8,222 nt of DNA, taken from Candidatus Kuenenia stuttgartensis. Lineage in GTDB: Bacteria; Planctomycetota; Planctomycetia; Isosphaerales; Isosphaeraceae. Position 1 is the stretch's first letter; each line of letters opens with the position of its first letter. The position numbers were made by a program, and so were the translations under genes. The DNA lies in the NCBI GenBank assembly GCA_945874095.1, contig CAMCFM010000163.1:1-8222 (forward strand), given 5' to 3'. Under the pieces are notes generated by a model. The model saw only the letters and a program-made list of their open reading frames with translations, ran no database searches and was not told the DNA's origin. Of this stretch, positions 5,260 through 8,222 are shown piece by piece.

Positions 5260-6459
5260 TCAGACCCAGCCGCGTGGCTTTGTCTTCATCCCGCCCAAGG
5301 CTGCGTTCGGTGGATAAGCCACCTTTACGGGAACCTGTTCGGTTTGCGGCAGAACCACCACATAGCTGTTCGGAGCTGTGTAAGGCACAGATGGGAACAG
5401 GGCAGCGGCTGTGTCCGTCAGGTTCTGAGGTGTTGCAAAGCCATGACGGCCAGCAACCAATTGGGCTCCCAGAAGACGTGGCGAACGGGTGACACCGGCA
5501 TTATCGCTGACCTGAGTGTATTTATACTCAGGATCTATGATATAGCCAATATAATAGCTGCCTGTGGTCGGCAAAGTGACCTTTCCACCCGTGACAGTGG
5601 TCTGGTTACTGGCAAGTGAAAGGTTATTCACCGTTCCAGCCGGCAGATTTCTTAATCCGCCCGCCAGAGGTCGCTGATTCAAACCCTGGAGGTCGGAAAG
5701 CGTCAGTGTCGCAAGAATCACGCTCTGAGGCGTATTCGGGTGATAATTACGATCAGAAGATGCCACCAGAATCACTTGCAGATCGCCAGCAACAGCATTC
5801 TGGGTGAAGATATTGGCGGCCCCGACATTCGCCAGCTTGATTTCAGGCAGGAAGACCTGGCCTGGAACCAGTGCCTTGGGTGTATTCGCACCAAGGAACT
5901 GAATTTGTGGCAAGGAAGGAAGCACCTTTACCGGCACGGAATACGACCCCTGATTAGGGTAGGTTCCCGGCAGGCGGATCTGGTTGGTGACATTCGGCAC
6001 AAAGACCAGCTTGAACTGTCCACCAGCAGCCGGGAAACCGGCAGGCGGAGTGGCTGGCATGTTGATGGTGAACTGGGCGTTGGCGCCTGTACCATAAACG
6101 CTGTTCTGAGTGATCGTGCTCAGGGGGAGCGTATCCAGCAGATATCGAGCAGCGCGAGGGCCATTCCCCTTGGTCAGATAAACGCTGACTGTGGTATTGG
6201 CATCCGCCATGCTGCTGGCATAAGGGAATTGGGCCAATGGTTCAGGCAAGCTGCTGGCACCGCGGTTAAAAGCTTGCACCTGCACTGTATAAGGCTGACC
6301 CCAGGCGGCAACGGGAGCAACGTAATTGCCCACCGAAACGTCAGGCAGAGAGAAGCCCATCGCCGATGCGGCCATGACTTCGCGTTGTTCAAGCAGTTCA
6401 GGTCCCAACATTTCAGGACGGAACTTGCGATTACGGCGTTTAAGATCGAACGAAGCCAC
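5260..6459 (-). CDS. Planctomycete secreted protein with two CARDB-like domains
   Basis: The predicted product has 399 residues. The open frame extends upstream to 6585, but GTG 6459-6457 has an ideal GGAGG five bases before it, and it places the conserved N-terminus right at the start. That N-terminus is basic (KRRNRKFRP, 7-15) followed by LGPELLEQREVMAASA (18-33), an LExR-type signature I associate with planctomycete surface proteins. It has no long hydrophobic core. Two similar beta-sandwich modules follow. Module 1 (about 38-182) starts LPDVSVGNYVAPVAAWGQPY. Module 2 (about 183-382) starts LPQIQFLGANTPKALVPGQV and ends with YYIGYIIDPEYKYTQVSDN, which resembles the 'vDp-n-x-v-x-E-s-x-e-x-N' end of CARDB (cell-adhesion related) domains. 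The protein is rich in Thr, Val, Asn and Pro, and I see no Cys. A surface or matrix structural role is likely. No enzyme motif is visible. It is monocistronic and has its own terminator. Confidence 0.75.
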   Translation of the reverse strand: MASFDLKRRNRKFRPEMLGPELLEQREVMAASAMGFSLPDVSVGNYVAPVAAWGQPYTVQVQAFNRGASSLPEPLAQFPYASSMADANTTVSVYLTKGNGPRAARYLLDTLPLSTITQNSVYGTGANAQFTINMPATPPAGFPAAGGQFKLVFVPNVTNQIRLPGTYPNQGSYSVPVKVLPSLPQIQFLGANTPKALVPGQVFLPEIKLANVGAANIFTQNAVAGDLQVILVASSDRNYHPNTPQSVILATLTLSDLQGLNQRPLAGGLRNLPAGTVNNLSLASNQTTVTGGKVTLPTTGSYYIGYIIDPEYKYTQVSDNAGVTRSPRLLGAQLVAGRHGFATPQNLTDTAAALFPSVPYTAPNSYVVVLPQTEQVPVKVAYPPNAALGGMKTKPRGWV

Positions 6460-6889
6460 TGTGACCTCCGTAGGGTCGTTCGCGATCGTCGTCCTCCTGC
6501 CGTACGATCGAAATATGTCGAGCTGGCGGGCCCGTCCAAGGTTGGCCCCGCCTGTATCCATGCCCATTCTTTTTAAACGGCCCAAAGTGAATCATTTCAC
6601 AGATGAGACCGCTATTCACCATCCCTATCGAACCTTTCCCGTACCTCTCTATAAATTCCATCCATGAATTTTACTGCGACCTGTTCGATATTGACCAATC
6701 ACTCGAATCTGCCGAATACATCGCAGTTTTTCAATTCCAGCGAATAAGCGTATTGAGCCGATTATCCAGCGATTCGCCCGGCGTTTCCAAACAAGGGCTG
6801 ACATCCTTCAAATAGTCCTGATAAACTGAACCAGCCTCTACCATTCCTGTAGATAGAAACATCACGATCAAGTGGAGCATCCCACAGCC
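6460..6889. other. 430-nt divergent intergenic region
   Basis: This stretch separates the minus-strand CARDB-like gene from the plus-strand dipeptidase gene, so it should hold both promoters and the 5' untranslated regions. I see no tRNA, no strong hairpin and no -35/-10 pair I would defend. The middle part (about 6590-6760) is more AT-rich than the flanking genes. GCGAAT (6740-6745) and ATTCGC (6772-6777) form a 6-bp inverted repeat with a 26-base gap, and CCAGCG recurs at 6737 and 6767. Short open frames here lack ribosome sites and do not look like proteins. Confidence 0.5.
6465..6469 (-). promoter_or_regulatory. Strong Shine-Dalgarno before a GTG start
   Basis: On the minus strand GGAGG is followed by TCACA and then GTG. 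It is the best ribosome site in the window. It decides in favour of a 399-residue product over the 441-residue frame that starts at a TTG. Confidence 0.75.
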
Positions 6890-8149
6890 ATGACATCCCG
6901 ACGCCTGTTCCTGAAGAACTCCGTTGCCCTTGGCCTGACTCACTCTGTCATGGGCCAGTCGCCGTCTCCGGATCCTGTGGACTATGCCGCCAAGGCTCGT
7001 GAAATTCATAAAACAGCCATCCTCTTCGACGGCCACAACGACCTCCCATGGCAACTCCGTGAGGAAGGCAAAATCGACTTCGAATCAGTCGATATCTCCA
7101 AAAAGCTCGGCCCACCATTCCAAACCGACATCCCGCGCATGAAACAAGGCGGCCTGAACGCCCAGTTCTGGTCCGTCTATATCCCCGGCAAGCATCCGAA
7201 CCCTCTGCGCACCGTGCTCGAACAAATCGATATCGTGCACCGGATGATCGAACGATATCCAAACGACTTCGAACAAGCTCTGACCGCAGCCGACGTGCGC
7301 CGGATTGTGAAAACCGGCAAGTGCGCCAGCCTGATCGGTGTGGAAGGTGGAGTGGCCATCGAAAACGACCTCTCCATGCTCCGGATTTTGTACACTCTCG
7401 GCACCCGCTACATGACCCTCACCCATAACCAGACTCTGGACTGGGCCGATGCCGCTACGGATAAGCCGAAACACGGTGGACTAAACCCGTTCGGCGTGCG
7501 TGTGGTGCGGGAAATGAACCGACTGGGGATGCTGGTGGATATCTCGCATGTGAGCGTGGATACCATGTCAGATGTGCTCGACGCCACTGAGGCGCCCGTC
7601 ATCGCCAGCCACTCCAGCGCGTTTGCGCTCTGCCCTCACCCTCGAAACATCAACGACGACATCCTCCGCCGGATTCGCCTGAACGGGGGAGTGGTCATGA
7701 TCAACTTCTTCTCCAGCTTCATCGTGCCCGACGCCTTCAAGAAAGTCTCAGCCAAACAGGCTGAAATCCAGAAAACGACCACCGATAAAACCGAAGTCAA
7801 AAAGCAGCTTGATGCCTGGCTGGCCACCCATCCAGAGCTTTTCGGCACCATCAATACCGTGGTGGAACACATCGAACACGTCGCCCGGGTGGCCGGTGTA
7901 GACCACGTTGGCCTGGGCTCCGATTTCGACGGGATCACCCGCTGGCCCAAGGGGCTTGACGGTGTGGCTGATTATCCGAAGATCACCGAAGAACTCCTGC
8001 GACGCGGTCATTCTGAGGAGAACATCCGCAAGATTCTCGGTGAAAATGCCCTCCGGGTGCTGTCTCAGGCCGAGAAGGTGGCCAAGCGTTTGCAATCGGA
8101 AATCAAGCCTGAAATCGATCCGCCCGTGACGGTGGACACGGATCATTGA
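6890..8149 (+). CDS. Membrane dipeptidase, peptidase family M19, Tat-exported
   Basis: The product has 419 residues. A GTG at 6872 is open in frame, but ATG 6890 has GGAG (6874-6877) upstream and puts the Tat signal at the N-terminus. That signal is SRRLFLK (3-9) with a weak hydrophobic stretch and a likely cut near 21-24. The body is the TIM-barrel dipeptidase of the renal dipeptidase family. Expected zinc ligands are present: H49 and D51 in DGHNDLPW, E152 in GVEGG, H220 in DISHVS and H241 in ASHSS. The GSDFDG motif (343-348) supplies the Asp that lies near the metals. R251 and N253 (HPRNIND) are also conserved. The family hydrolyses dipeptides, including some with a D-residue at the C-terminal position, using two zinc ions. 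Tat export suggests it folds in the cytoplasm with metal loaded and then acts in the periplasm, perhaps in peptide uptake or wall-peptide turnover. A Lys-rich helical insert (about 284-313) precedes the last barrel strands. The substrate is not predictable. Confidence 0.93.
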   Translation: MTSRRLFLKNSVALGLTHSVMGQSPSPDPVDYAAKAREIHKTAILFDGHNDLPWQLREEGKIDFESVDISKKLGPPFQTDIPRMKQGGLNAQFWSVYIPGKHPNPLRTVLEQIDIVHRMIERYPNDFEQALTAADVRRIVKTGKCASLIGVEGGVAIENDLSMLRILYTLGTRYMTLTHNQTLDWADAATDKPKHGGLNPFGVRVVREMNRLGMLVDISHVSVDTMSDVLDATEAPVIASHSSAFALCPHPRNINDDILRRIRLNGGVVMINFFSSFIVPDAFKKVSAKQAEIQKTTTDKTEVKKQLDAWLATHPELFGTINTVVEHIEHVARVAGVDHVGLGSDFDGITRWPKGLDGVADYPKITEELLRRGHSEENIRKILGENALRVLSQAEKVAKRLQSEIKPEIDPPVTVDTDH

Positions 8150-8199
8150 TAAGAGATATCCTGAACTGGTCAGGTATTCTGAAGAAAGAGCCGACGACC

Positions 8200-8222
8200 A
8201 TGACGAATATTGAGAATCGAAT
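8200..8222 (+). CDS. Possible start of a downstream gene (partial)
   Basis: ATG at 8200 opens a frame that runs to the window end (MTNIENR and on), 50 nt after the dipeptidase stop. AAAGAG at 8185-8190 could serve as a weak ribosome site. Between the two genes CCTGA and TCAGG (8160-8174) form a small 5-bp hairpin without a T-run. Seven codons are too few to identify a product, so this is tentative. Confidence 0.3.

Noticed and set aside
5740..6576. 278-codon open frame on the plus strand
   Set aside because: It is antisense to the CARDB-like gene, which has the better start, terminator and domain pattern. The composition (many Arg, His, Gln) is not protein-like.
6603..6815. 70-codon open frame in the divergent intergenic region
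   Set aside because: It has no ribosome site before its ATG, no motif and no strong protein-like composition.

Overview
The window looks like chromosome from a Planctomycetota member, possibly of the Gemmatales type. Three things point there. One gene has an N-terminal basic/LExR signature that I associate with planctomycete surface proteins. Another encodes a PEP-CTERM protein of the choice-of-anchor type. A convergent intergenic region carries GC-rich palindromic repeats (core GGGGGCTAGCGCCC) of a style common between planctomycete genes. Base composition is moderately GC-rich by eye. I could not run any search, so the taxonomic call is an inference.

Left block (1-2751, + strand): the C-terminal end of a PlsC-type acyltransferase, a class I SAM-dependent methyltransferase with an N-terminal Cys-pair (zinc-ribbon-like) module, and a membrane-attached family 2 glycosyltransferase of the HpnB/CrtQ-like type. 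A hairpin spans the glycosyltransferase stop codon. An acyltransferase, a methyltransferase and a lipid-type glycosyltransferase in a row suggest a pathway that decorates a lipid or carotenoid. The substrate cannot be read from this window.

Middle block (2835-4052, + strand): a two-gene unit made of an 82-residue protein and a 298-residue protein. The small one shows a beta-beta-alpha-beta-beta pattern and ends exactly in Gly-Gly after a hydrophobic strand, as in ThiS/MoaD/ubiquitin-like proteins. I do not recognise the large one. This is the most likely place for something undescribed.

Right block (4236-8222): a secreted PEP-CTERM protein on the + strand faces a secreted protein on the - strand that has two CARDB-like beta-sandwich modules. 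Between them lie a perfect 8-bp hairpin, two copies of a 37-nt repeat and a clear intrinsic terminator for the - strand gene. A 430-nt divergent intergenic region follows. After it comes a Tat-exported M19 (renal dipeptidase family) membrane dipeptidase with its metal ligands intact. The last 23 nt may hold the start of another gene.

Most of the right-hand products are predicted to be exported, while the left-hand genes act in the cytoplasm or at its membrane. Apart from the two-gene unit and the left block, neighbouring genes show no obvious shared pathway.
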